Part shown: positions 55,021 to 64,000 of the stretch, piece by piece | Layout of the letters: each line of letters begins with the position of its first letter | Position numbering within the stretch: position 1 is the stretch's first letter | DNA from: Ampelomyces quisqualis | Lineage: Eukaryota > Ascomycota > Dothideomycetes > Pleosporales > Phaeosphaeriaceae | DNA: 64,000 nt | Direction of reading: 5' to 3' | Assembly (NCBI GenBank): GCA_018398575.1 | Contig: JAGTXZ010000003.1 | Location: 2,914,001-2,978,000, forward strand | Position numbers and translations under genes: made by a program | The notes under the pieces: model-generated | What the model was told of the DNA's origin: nothing | The model's database searches: none | Seen by the model: the letters and a program-made list of their open reading frames with translations, nothing else

Positions 55021-55590
55021 TCAATTTTCTTCGTTCATATGCTTCAAGATGAGATCCGCTTCCGTCTCCACAGCGTCGAGAACATGCTTTGATGGATACT
55101 CGGCTCTCCAGCCGATTTGAGAGTGCTTCTTACACCCCATATCAGCATTTGAATTCGCAAATCGTATCTCAGAAAATGGATCTCTTACTTTCCACTTATC
55201 TGTACAGGTACTAGAGCACCAGGGAAGCCTAATGCTTGTCTAATGTTGTCTAGGACCGTGGCATCCGCCTTTTTGACTTCGATGCTGTCCACTACGTTCC
55301 TTTCCGCAAGTATATTGGCGATGGAAGCATATATGTTCCTTGAACAAACACTGCCAGGCGAGGCGAGGCCGCGAGGTAACATCCCTTGACGACAGCACCC
55401 TCGTCTTCGAAGTTGAGCTTGATTGCTTCCGTACCATATCTCTTCACTTTTTTTCGGCTTGCTCACCTGTTCGGACTAGGGCGTGAAGTTTTTTGTGAGG
55501 AGGCAACTTGGTTTGGCTCAATTGTGCGAGGAGCGAACCGCCCAAGTAGCCAGAAGCCCCTGTGATGAGAATAGAATGAGATACATTATG
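55021..55590 (-). pseudogene. decayed NAD(P)-dependent epimerase/NmrA-like gene with internal deletion
   Basis: On the minus strand the beginning reads SHSILITGASGYLGGSLLAQ (Rossmann motif GASGYLGG) and HALVRTGEQAEK, without a proper ATG. A frameshift leads to TEAIKLNFEDEGAVVKG in another frame. Another shift leads straight to the C-terminal part (IANILAERNVVDSIEVKKAD, then ALGFPGALVPVQISGK). After a possible 3' intron the end is HSQIGWRAEYPSKHVLDAVE. Compared with the usual fungal family length of about 330-350 residues, most of the middle is missing, so catalysis is not possible. Confidence 0.7.
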
Positions 55591-56527
55591 GAAATTTCAT
55601 AAAGTACTGATTACGGCCATGGATTTGGTCGACACTGTTTTGCCGTCACCTGCTTTGTAATCCATTCCGCACGCAGTCTCGAGGCCGGCATTTGCGACTA
55701 GACACTTTATCTCGCAGTTCATCAAGGCCAAATCGACCGCCCAGAGATACTTCCCACTCTTTGATGAAGAAGTATTGGCTTGGAGGCATATTAAGGTTGT
55801 TATAGGTGCGGAATTAGACTATCAGCGTTTGCCGCCAGGATGCTCGACAGCGCCTGTCCCTTTAATAAAGCGAGCTGCACATCATGCATCCCGCTATTAC
55901 AGTGAGAATATCACTTGTTTATGTTTATGTACTACCCAATAGATACAACAGGCAAGATACAGCGACCTTAAGTCAGTTATCATCATCCACGTCTCAGGCC
56001 AAACCACAAAAGGATACTCGGTAACGTTTTCTATGTAAAACACTGGAGGAGAATTCGTCAGCTACGAGAAGGAATATTCTGAGAAATATAGCAACTTAGT
56101 GGAGTGTAGTTGGTTCAAAGATCTTGCGCTCTTTGATCAGATCTGCAACAACCAGGCTGCCGAGGATCCAAAGCGCTGGCCACATGCTGTCTTGGCTACG
56201 ATCAAGAGGGAGCATGAAGCTTCTTGGCTTTCCAATCTCTAATATTCTATCGACCTCTCATGTTCGAACGATGAAGCCATCGTCGTGGAGAAAAACCTGC
56301 GATGCCCCGGATAATGGCGTGGAAATGGCGATTGTTTGATACCCACAGCACGCGCGCTCGACAAGACTTGCAAAGCCGAGGACTGGAACTCTAAAGGTAC
56401 TTTTGAGTTGTAAGAAAGAACACAGAATTGTCAAGGGTTCGAATGTCCCCCCTCATCGGTATATGCAATAGATGAAGCGCAATATGTTATCTACATAACA
56501 CTATAAACCAGGTGATAAGTCGCTTTC
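55591..56527. other. intergenic with fragments of unknown coding sequence
   Basis: No intact gene. On the plus strand 56039-56242 is an open stretch of 67 codons with protein-like composition (for example DQICNNQAAEDPKRWPHAVL) but no start codon. On the minus strand about 55612-55790 another short protein-like frame ends just before the epimerase remnant. I do not recognise either; both could be gene debris. Confidence 0.4.
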
Positions 56528-57352
56528 TCAAGCATTTCTATGTACTCCGAGTAGTTGTCCCCAACGCCCTGCAGCACCTTCCCCACAAACTCTTTTTTTT
56601 TCAGCACGACCACCTCCCTCGTCGTTAGTGTGCATAAACGTATTTTGATCAAATGCTACGCTTTGCATCCACGCGGGAGGGATACCACCCCATATCAGCC
56701 CAGTCGATAAGCGTAACCTCCCAATCCTCCGCACCGCTTTCTTGGACAACCTTCCAAATCATGATGTTGTGTAAGCCTGGATCTATGTGCGTGAGCCTAG
56801 GCTCATGTCCTCGGGGAGACGTTGCTAAGAACCGCCTGAGCTCTGAAAAACAAGCCACTTCTAGCGGATGCCAAACTTCAGTACAAGCAGCTATTGCATC
56901 TTGAAATTCAGCCGCGCTAAGTATGGATGACACAAAGCTCTCATATGTTGTGTATGGCCCGCGCGGCTCTGAGGCGCGCGTGCGCATAAGATTTAGGCTG
57001 TGACGCCAGCCTTGGTTGTGCACACGGCCATAGTAGCCTTCATCGGGGACTGAGCGGAGAAGGCGATGTTGTTCTGCAATTTTCGAGCAAATTGTTCTAC
57101 GTGCATCTTCTGTTAGACCCACCCGTTTTGCGTGATCGTATATTTCCCCTTCGACGAACTCCGTCACCAGATAGTATTCGCCTTCGGGCCCAACGAGGAC
57201 GGCATACAACTTTGGTATCTGGATTTGGGTGTGTTTCTCGAGGTACAAGAGGCTCTCGGCTTCCTGCTCTTGGTCAGTGACATGAAACTAAGAAGATTAC
57301 TCTATCCTGAGACAATTGAGCTATGCACATGGAGTATAACCTCGTCGCTCAT
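56528..57352 (-). pseudogene. APH/choline-kinase-like phosphotransferase, probably broken
   Basis: The core frame (57248-56649) has kinase-fold features: YLEKHTQIQIPKLYAVLVGP, YYLVTEFVEGEIYD, the catalytic HIDPGLHN (HxDxxxxN type) and the metal-binding IDW. Upstream, MSDEVILHVHSSIVSG (ATG at 57352) looks like the family's N-terminal strand. It is separated from the core by a TAG followed by a possible intron (GTAATC...CCAAG). Downstream, the expected WYP end shifts frame into PAWMQSVAFDQNTF, ending at 56528. Two separate lesions make an inactive gene likely. If the core alone is expressed it lacks the ATP-binding N-lobe strand. Confidence 0.6.
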
Positions 57353-59349
57353 CTTGACCACAGTGGCTCCGACTCTACAAACTGATAGCAGGTTGGGTTC
57401 TTAAACATGACTTTGTTTCTAACTGGTTGCAGTACTTAGTTCTTCTTTATGCGCCTTCAAGCTCAGATCGCACGCATTGCTAGTAGGCTGCGCATCGGAC
57501 TCCGCTTCCGAGTATTCAAAGCGAGGCAATAATGTCAAGGAACTTGCTACTACCGCTTCCCGCGGGTTGTTTCCTTATCCCAGCCGGGGCTCGAAAGATT
57601 GATTGATTGGTTGACTGATTTGGTATAACGTCTGTGAATAACCTCCGTTGGAGTATATACACGGACGGGGCAACATATACACATACCACCTAGTCACAGA
57701 ACATAGTCATCTTGCCCTGCCTTCTCTCCTTGTGTTAGTTATAGATTTCTACTTCCTATACTTCTTCCTTTGTCTCTCGTGAAATAGCTCGTAAGGCTCA
57801 AACAAAGGAGATCTCTTCTGGTGCCTTGAAAGGGAAAATCCTCGTAGAGGAAATCCCTTGTCAAGCTTGAACAAGTAAGAAAAAGGTGTTCTTTTTATTC
57901 ACCATTAGAGGAAATTTGATCTGAATATCTGTCTGGGCACACACACATAGGTGAGTGGCGTTTGGGCTGGTTTGGGGGACCCTCGGAAAGGGGAGAAGAG
58001 TGTAGGATTATAATCTACGACCTTCTCATGGCTGGGGGTCACACAGAAGGCCAGGTGCTTTCCCACTGCACTCTCCCTCCCTGAGATAGATATGCAAGTC
58101 ACGAAACGCTGGACTCTCTTGCTGACGGAGTCGCGCTCACGAAGCAGAGTTGCTAATGCGCGATATCTTGTCAGCTCTTATTTTATCAAATACCCGCGCA
58201 AGTTTACACTAAAACCTTGGCTTTCTCTTGCCCCAAGAGTTCATTGCTGGGCCATAGTTCCTTCTCCGAAACCCTCTTTTGCTCCGAAACTATCCTCTGT
58301 TCGTTGTATATTTACCCCTCACTGCCGCCAGCCAGAGACAGCTCATCTGTTTTTCTGATTTACTCCTATCTGCGAGCCCGCTGCGCTCATTCACTCTCTG
58401 CTTCCTCCTCAGTCTTCTTGCCACACTATGCTTCCGCCCCACATTTGTGCCCTGCTTCGAATTTTCTCCGAGAATCTAAATATTCCCTCTGAATCGTACC
58501 TTCATACGGCGTGCATGTGCCAAAGGGCTGCATGCGCCCCGACATACTATTCTCTTAGCTGCATGATTTGTTGCACGTGGTTCAAGAGTCGAGGATGCTC
58601 CTGAGACGATGTACCACCAGCATATAGGGCTTCGAATCGCGCCCGCTTTAGGTATATGAATGACGAAGTGATAGAGCAGCACGAGAGACGTATGATGCGT
58701 GTGTTGATGTGGGCGGTAATATGGCTGAACGCCAGGCTGTTGTTTTGATTCTGGCGCCTGCAAGCACCTAGGCAGCAAGCAATTCATCGAACTGCTCTCC
58801 GCTGCCCTCGCACCTGACTCCTGAGAGGTCTGCAAATTATTCGATCAACACAATCATAAGAAGACGCTGATTGAAGACGCTTTGCAGAGTTAGGATAGAC
58901 TAAACCGTTTTGTCGGACGCAGAATGGGCGACTTGCGCGCGTCCCCAAATACGCGCGAGATATATAAGCCGCAGAAACTGAGGCTGAGGTAGTGTTTCGT
59001 CCAAGTACGATACGAAAAAGATTCGGCACTTCATCCTCTATAAGCATGCAACGTTGCTGGAAACGGAACAGCAAACGCAACCATTGTTAAACTCCAGTGC
59101 ACAAGCTCTTCATACAGGCACCATGAGGATATTGCTGGGGTGTGCAGTCATATGTCATTTTGCAGATATTTGATACGCACATGCCACAAAGAAAAGTGCT
59201 AAGACTAAATGGTATACGTGCAAGCACTGCACCATATGAAAATCATTTGACCTGATACCAATCAGTAAGCAAGACCATATCAGTGTGAAAAGACGCACCT
59301 ACCGCGCAAAACGCCTTCAAAGCCTACCAAAAACAACAATGTCCCAACC
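57353..59349. other. 2-kb region without a recognisable gene
   Basis: No supported coding sequence. Near 57600-57900 there is a TATA-containing, repeat-like stretch ending in CTTCTGGTGCCTTG that could be an old LTR fragment, but no partner LTR or retroelement protein is present. Near 57960-58090 the minus strand has a weakly tRNA-like fold (see rejected items). The rest shows nothing. Confidence 0.45.
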
Positions 59350-60069
59350 TCAGCCCGCCTGTCCAAAACTTCCAACATTATCGTACGTTACACCCTCCAA
59401 ACCATCTGTCCCATACCAATCACTATCACTCCCCACCTCTCCACCACTCTTCCAACACACCCCTTCCTCCAACTGCCCCACCTCTTTACAGCTCAGATCC
59501 TCGCATTTGACATCACAATCAGCACCTACATCCGCATACACAGTCAGGCCCTCTAACCCCTCCTGTCCCCTCCACCCAACCTGCGCCTTCATACCCAACT
59601 CACACACACAGTATCCGCGCGTACATCTCGCGGCGGCGCCACACCGCGTGAAAACCAGCTCATCATCGCACTTCCTCAGCGGGCAATTGTCCTGGCCGTC
59701 GTTTTCCGGCTGAGTGGCGGACGCGCGGCGACACCGAAAGTCCCGCGGACATTTTCGGCAGTCGAGGTGCTGGCGCGGACAGGTGCGCCAGAGAGGCATG
59801 TTGTCGAGCATTTGAGAGCGGCCTGAGTCGTCCCAGGGAGATACGCCGGTGGAAGGGTAGGGCGAGTCGAGGCCTGAGGAGGGGGACCAGGGGGGCGGGA
59901 GGAATTGTGCGGGGAGGTCGATTGGTATTGGCGAGGGGCTGGAGAGAAAATCGAAGTCATCGATTTGTGGGGTGCGTTTTTGGACGATGGAGGTGTCGAT
60001 GGGGGGTGGGGTGTAGCATGCTGCGTGGATGGAGGGCAGGAGGGCGAGTAGAGCGAGGGGGATTTCCAT
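59350..60069 (-). CDS. secreted cysteine-rich protein (239 aa)
   Basis: Intronless. The N-terminus MEIPLALLALLPSIHAA is a clear signal peptide. The mature part has a Pro/Ser-rich region followed by a dense cysteine core between residues about 95 and 215 (TCPRQHLDCRKCPRDFRCRR, NCPLRKCDD, RCTRGYCVCELG, ADCDVKCEDLSCKE). I count 15 Cys in all, mostly with close spacing suggesting disulfide-bonded knots. No enzyme motif or known domain is recognised. Size, signal peptide and cysteine content fit apoplastic small secreted proteins of plant-associated fungi, but an effector role is only inference. A KR at residues 31-32 could be a Kex2-type site. Confidence 0.75.
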   Translation of the reverse strand: MEIPLALLALLPSIHAACYTPPPIDTSIVQKRTPQIDDFDFLSSPSPIPIDLPAQFLPPPWSPSSGLDSPYPSTGVSPWDDSGRSQMLDNMPLWRTCPRQHLDCRKCPRDFRCRRASATQPENDGQDNCPLRKCDDELVFTRCGAAARCTRGYCVCELGMKAQVGWRGQEGLEGLTVYADVGADCDVKCEDLSCKEVGQLEEGVCWKSGGEVGSDSDWYGTDGLEGVTYDNVGSFGQAG

Positions 60070-60363
60070 CGTGACAAGTCTCGATCACTGTGGGGGAAAA
60101 GGAGTTGAAGGGTCGGAAAGCTTTGCGGTGAATAAAGACTTACTTTGGTGGTGGTACTTCACCCTGTCGTACAAACAGTTGCTGGAATGCGTCGCTGATC
60201 ACAACCCGCATGGCTGGAATGAAGACACATAGACTCGTGACTGCAGCATACCTGCTGAATTCTATATTATATTCGTGACTGTCTCTTTCGTAGTGCAGTG
60301 CTGCTATCCTCGCCGTCCCTCTAGGACCTCAGCGCTGCCATGTAGAAGGAAAGACGCGAGACT

Positions 60364-61170
60364 TTACCATTTCTCAATCGCGGGCCTGAGATCAATTTCC
60401 CATGTGAAATTTGTTACAGGCTGAGTGTGCAACCACCAGTAGTCATTTGCAATCTGGAGTCGCCTTATTAGTACTTCATGTTTCAATGCAAGGTGCAACA
60501 AGGTCTCAAGACTCACCCCATCAGCACTCAACTTCGCCTCAGCAGGCAAATCCTTCAGCCACTCCTTCGTCCTCGGGATATCAATCACCCCATCAATAAT
60601 CGCATGTGCAACATGTACGCCCTGTGGCCCAAACTCCCTCGCAAGCGATTGACTCAGTGCTCTCAGCGCCCACTTGCCTGTGGAAAACGACGCCATTTGC
60701 GCATTACTCTTCACACTCGCCGTCGCACCCGTGAAGATGAGCGAGGGCGGATGTTCCGACTTTTGCTGCACGCCATTCAACAGCAACGGTAGGAAAGATT
60801 GCGAAAACAAGACTCCACCTGTAGCGCTAACGGCCAAGCTCGATGCGAATACTTCAGGGGGGATCTCGAGGAAGGGCTTGCGCAAGAAGCCGCCAGACGC
60901 GTTGAAAATAGCCGCGGCTGCGCCGACGTCGTTTCCAAATTCTTTCTTGATTGTGTCGACGGCGTTCTTGAGACTTGCTGCGTCGGCCACATCGGTGCTG
61001 ATGCCAATGGCTTTGCCGCCCGAGGCGTTGATTTCTTTGGCGAGGGGTTCGAAGTTCTCGGGTTTGCGGGCGAGGAGGACGACGGGGTATTGTTTTGCGA
61101 ATTTACGTGCAACGGATGCGCCCGTGCCTGGTCCGACGCCGGCGACAATGGCGATGAATTTGGATGCCAT
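60364..61170 (-). CDS. short-chain dehydrogenase/reductase (247 aa)
   Basis: Exon 1 (61170-60517) and exon 2 (60453-60364) flank a 63-bp intron (GTGAGT...CTCCAG). The start MASKFIAIVAGVGPGTGASV gives the Rossmann motif GxGxGTG. The cofactor-preference region is VVLLARKPEN, an Arg at that place favouring NADP(H). NASG replaces the usual NNAG. The Ser in FTGATAS and the segment FSTGKWALRALSQSLARE are at the active site: the YxxxK Tyr is replaced by Phe-Ser (FSTGK), so the canonical catalytic Tyr is absent while Lys remains. This places it with atypical SDRs sometimes called YciK/Ayr-like; catalytic competence is uncertain. The second exon adds the last strand (WEIDLRPAIEKW). Confidence 0.85.
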   Translation of the reverse strand: MASKFIAIVAGVGPGTGASVARKFAKQYPVVLLARKPENFEPLAKEINASGGKAIGISTDVADAASLKNAVDTIKKEFGNDVGAAAAIFNASGGFLRKPFLEIPPEVFASSLAVSATGGVLFSQSFLPLLLNGVQQKSEHPPSLIFTGATASVKSNAQMASFSTGKWALRALSQSLAREFGPQGVHVAHAIIDGVIDIPRTKEWLKDLPAEAKLSADGVSLETLLHLALKHEVLIRRLQIANDYWWLHTQPVTNFTWEIDLRPAIEKW

Positions 61171-61477
61171 GGTGTGATGTTGTGAAGTGCGCGGTGTGTT
61201 TGTCTGTGATGAATTGGTGTAGCCAGAGTCTTTAGGATATTGCAAGTCGTCTGCCGATAGTCTTATATCTCCAAGGTGCACCAGCTGTTTAGTAACCACT
61301 CGTAGTGTGATCCTAGGGTAGGATGGCGACAGTGCGGAGTTAGCAAGCAGCAAAGCACGTCATGATTACTCAGCACCCCTCTTTCGCTGTTCGCAAAGGA
61401 TATGTGCTTGCATTGCTATACCATGGTCCATATGCTACTTCTATGGTCATATCCCATCAGGTGTGGGCTCGTGCAGC

Positions 61478-62547
61478 CTATGCCCGTCCTGCCCTTCCGA
61501 CTTGGATCATCTCGCCCGTCGGCTTGTCATCGCTCCTCAGAACTGCCCAGCTGGTGCCGTCGGCCTTTGCGAGTGTCATCTCGAGCTTTGTGCCCAGTAT
61601 CCTGAATTTGCTCTCCTCGGGCTTGATGGTAGCGAATAAAGGGAACTCGGTCTTGTAGCGCTTGTTGTCGGTCGTCCGCAGGTCAAGGTTGACCAGTGTC
61701 GGCTGGAAGTCTACAACGGCGGCGGCCTTGTCGATCTTCTTCAGGTATAGCGAGGCTACGACGGCCCCTGCGGTCTGGTAGTAGTCGTGTCTGAGTACCG
61801 TCAGCTTCGGCCCAATGTGTCTCTCCGTTCCAACAAACTGACCGAACAGCCTCGAGCTTCTCCTCGCTTCCGCCCTCTTTGTCTTTCTTGCCGCTGCCAA
61901 CGAATAGATGCCTGTCCTTGGTCTTGCAGCCCTCGATGTTCATAAACTGATCAAACTCCAGCACGCGCCTTTTGCAGCAGCTCCAGCCTTTGCTGCCCTC
62001 ATGGAAGATGGGTGCGCCCGGATGATGCACGCACTTCTCGCCCTCCCTGTCACCTGATTTGTGGGTCGCTCCGCATGTTTTCCGCCTGCAGGTCATGCCT
62101 TCCTTGAGCGCAATACTCGGGTCATCGTCCTCGGATTCGGGCGGTGGTGCTGGCGAGGAGGAAGGCTTCGGGGTTGCCTGTGCGGCGGGCAGGCGGGGCG
62201 CAGGCGGGGGTAGCGACTCTTCTAGTGAGCCAAGGCTGGCCTGAGTGCCATGGGGGATGTCTGGCGTCTGGACAGGCTCGGGCGCAGGCGTGTCGTCGAC
62301 GTCCGAGTGCTTACCGGTTGTGCACGGCTCAATGGTCAGAAATTCGTCGAAGGTGAGCACCCTGGGTTTGCAGCATTTCCAGCCTGTAGACACGAATCAG
62401 CACACATACCAAGAGCGCCGTGCGGAAGCATGCGCACCCACCTTTCTGCCCCTCGTGGAAGACGGGCGGGCCGGGGTGGTAGACACAATCCTCCGCGTCG
62501 CCTGCGTACGTCTTGCCGCAGCCTTTATGAACGCATTTCTTCGCCAT
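61478..62547 (-). CDS. CHORD-CS domain co-chaperone (319 aa)
   Basis: Exons 62547-62442, 62383-61843 and 61790-61478. Two CHORD zinc-binding modules are present: residues about 5-61 (CVHKGCGKTY, YHPGPPVFHEG, GWKCCKPRVLTFDEF) and about 134-195 (CRRKTCGATH, HHPGAPIFHEG, GWSCCKRRVLEFDQF). A Pro/Ser-rich linker separates them. A C-terminal CS (p23-like) domain follows from about residue 215 (HDYYQTAGAVVASLYLKKID). This is the RAR1/CHORDC1 family, which binds Hsp90 and works with Sgt1. The ATG at 62547 is the first true ATG. The second intron restores continuity from EKLEAVR to HDYYQT; reading through it would destroy the CS domain. It is divergent from the glutaredoxin-like gene (304 bp). Confidence 0.92.
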
Positions 62548-62850
62548 GGCCACTGATAGAAGCTATCGAAGACGGTGTCTTTGCCTGGTGTTTGTGTCGG
62601 CGTGCGCGCCAGAATCTCCCCAGGCCCTCCGCTCCGAACATTCTCGAAGTCCCGCGCGGTACGTCAGAGCGCTAATGTTAGCTAGCGCCGGCAGAACGCG
62701 AAGCTTAGCTACCCGGGCGGTGTGCTCAGGGTCATCCCTCCTCATCTGGTTTGTGCCATGTGGCATTGGGAAGACCCGGTACTCCATAGACACTCCGTAG
62801 ATACTCCCCCTTGGCCATTGTACTTGTTCATTCCATCCATCTTCCTTGTC

Positions 62851-63212
62851 ATGTTCCGCGCAACATCTCGGCTTCTCGATTGCCGCATCACCTTCTTCAC
62901 CCGGACCCCGTGCGGGCTTTGTGACACCGCAAAGGCCGTGGTCCGCAATGTCGAAATGAAGCGGCCTCTTGCATATCAGGAGGTCAATGTCATGGATCCT
63001 GGCCAGGAGAAGTGGAAGAGCTTGTATGAGTTCGACACTCCGGTGGTAGGCGAACAGCTTATGTATTCATCGCGAGCGAGTACCTGAGTGTCAACCAGAT
63101 CCACATCGACAAGGCCGATGCTCCAGAAACGACAGCATCATCTTTGAAGCTTATGCATCGATTCAAAGAAGAGGAAGTGCTCAGGGCGATGGATGCTGCC
63201 GAGCAAGCTTGA
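62851..63212 (+). CDS. glutaredoxin-like protein (102 aa)
   Basis: Exons 62851-63045 and 63099-63212 flank a 53-bp intron (GTAGGC...AACCAG). The protein starts MFRATSRLLDCRITFFTRTP and has the redox motif TPCGLCDTAK (CxxC). It then has the thioredoxin-fold elements YQEVNVMDPGQEKW and DTPVIHIDKA, containing the cis-Pro. This matches the small DUF836/glutaredoxin-like family (yeast YDR286C type), probably mitochondrial given the basic N-terminus. Function in the family is not well defined; a thiol-disulfide role is inferred from CxxC. Confidence 0.88.
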
Positions 63213-63562
63213 TAGGGCGACCACGTGCATCCCCAAGACGACACGCTGGAAACTGCGACAGCGCAGCGGTAGAAAAAAATAGTTGCATATGCGCTTTGGC
63301 ATCTTGCTCGCATCGTTACCATGAGAGTCGCGCTCGCTTACCGGTACGGTAGGTCTCGGAGAAGAGCCGCCAAAACGGACGTGTGGGGTAACTCGTGAGG
63401 GGTAACCAGCAACTCTCCGCCGGAATGATGACCATGTCGCACTCTACGGAGATGCTCAGGCACCTACTCACCAGACCATCAACCAGAGCTTTCAATCTCA
63501 AGCTGAAAACGTCTTTGAGAGCAAATAGCCTCTACTGCACATCATTCATCCATTCAAGAACA
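63213..63562. other. intergenic, upstream of the aldolase gene
   Basis: Promoter region of the last gene; no coding sequence recognised. Confidence 0.4.
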
Positions 63563-64000
63563 ATGAACACCCTTCAAGAAACTAGCAAAATTTACCAGGC
63601 CTTCCAGAAGGGAGGACCAAGCTTCGGAGGCTGGCAGGTATCCTTCTATGCACTGCAAAAGCTTGGGTTTTGCAGAGCTGACAAGCGATCGCCAGATGTT
63701 ACCAGGGACAAATCATGCTCGTGCCATCGCTCGCTCGGGAGTAGACTGGGTCTGTGTCGATTGCGAGCATGGAAATATTGACGGTACATTTCACGCACGA
63801 AAATCTAGCTGTTGGAGTATCTAATCCCACGACTAGATTCGGCAATGCACGAAGCAGTAGTAGCCATAGCGAAAGAAGGTGTCAGTCCCATCGTCCGCAT
63901 AGCAGCCAACGAGACCTGGTTGGTCAAGCGAGCTCTCGACTCTGGCGCCCATGGCATTGTTGTTCCTCTCATTTACACCGTTGACGACGCTAAACGCCTC
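63563..64000 (+). CDS. HpcH/HpaI-family aldolase, 5' part only (cut by window edge)
   Basis: Exons 63563-63637, 63696-63783 and 63837 to beyond 64000. Introns are 58 and 53 bp (GTATCC...CGCCAG and GTACAT...GACTAG). The assembled protein begins MNTLQETSKIYQAFQKGG and continues SFGGWQMLPGTNHARAIARS, then GVDWVCVDCEHGNID, the class II aldolase motif with the metal-site Glu and His. VSPIVRIAANETWLVKRALD and SGAHGIVVPLIYTVDDAKRL follow. The family cleaves 2-keto-3-deoxy acids (for example 4-hydroxy-2-oxoheptanedioate or 2-keto-3-deoxy-L-rhamnonate) to pyruvate and an aldehyde. The C-terminal half lies outside the window. Confidence 0.9.

Noticed and set aside
57600..57900. Possible solo LTR of a retrotransposon
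   Set aside because: Only general appearance (TATA-like, TGTTAG, pyrimidine-rich) supports it. I found no duplicate LTR, flanking duplication or retroelement protein.
57960..58090. Weak tRNA-like fold on the minus strand with GATTATAATCC resembling a mutated B box
   Set aside because: The acceptor and anticodon stems do not pair convincingly and there are extra bases before the 3' strand. tRNAscan-SE would decide; at most this is a decayed tRNA.

Overview
The window is nuclear DNA of a filamentous ascomycete, most likely a dothideomycete (Pleosporales-like). The reasons are short introns of about 43-85 bp with GTAAGT-type donors and CTAAC/CTGAC branch sites, compact GC-balanced genes, fungus-specific families (Dad3, a PDR-type ABC-G pump, an NRC-2/Fpk1-type kinase, fungal Trm2), and one extremely AT-rich block with RIP-like damage.

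Layout. 0.7-8.0 kb: one giant low-complexity/coiled-coil protein gene (minus). 8,470-14,321: an AT-rich island that I read as one complete hAT-type DNA transposon. It has an 8-bp target duplication (CCACGTTG), 8-bp terminal inverted repeats (CATGGATG) and dense TAGTAA/TTACTA arrays at both ends. Inside lie a transposase broken by stop codons (plus) and a second, unrecognised gene (minus) that is fully open once two canonical introns are removed. The two genes diverge from a nearly perfect palindrome with arms of about 245 bp. 14.5-24.7 kb (all minus): an MCT-type MFS transporter, a conserved mitochondrial-looking protein, a LARP1-type La-domain protein with a decayed DM15-like remnant downstream, and an F-box protein. 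25.1-33.2 kb: TAF10, mitoribosomal uS19m (four exons, one of 16 nt), MRE11, and a 983-residue protein opening with an eIF4E-binding motif. 33.9-38.7 kb: a seven-exon PDR-type ABC transporter. 38.7-40.9 kb: a 2.2-kb stretch with no convincing gene. 40.9-52.1 kb: dense housekeeping genes (NRC-2/Fpk1-like kinase, DASH subunit Dad3, mitoribosomal uS5m, Trm2, Arp3, a taspase/asparaginase-like Ntn hydrolase).

52.1-59.3 kb is accessory in character. One intact epoxide hydrolase sits among three decayed genes (a short-chain dehydrogenase, a Rossmann-fold epimerase and an APH-type phosphotransferase) and long non-coding DNA. 59.3-64.0 kb holds a cysteine-rich secreted protein, a short-chain dehydrogenase, a CHORD-CS co-chaperone, a glutaredoxin-like protein, and the 5' part of an HpcH/HpaI-type aldolase running off the right edge.

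Several housekeeping genes sit in head-to-head pairs with short shared upstream regions: F-box/TAF10, uS19m/MRE11, uS5m/Trm2, Arp3/taspase and CHORD/glutaredoxin. Exon structures were assembled by hand from splice signals, reading-frame continuity and protein-family continuity. No search or alignment was run.
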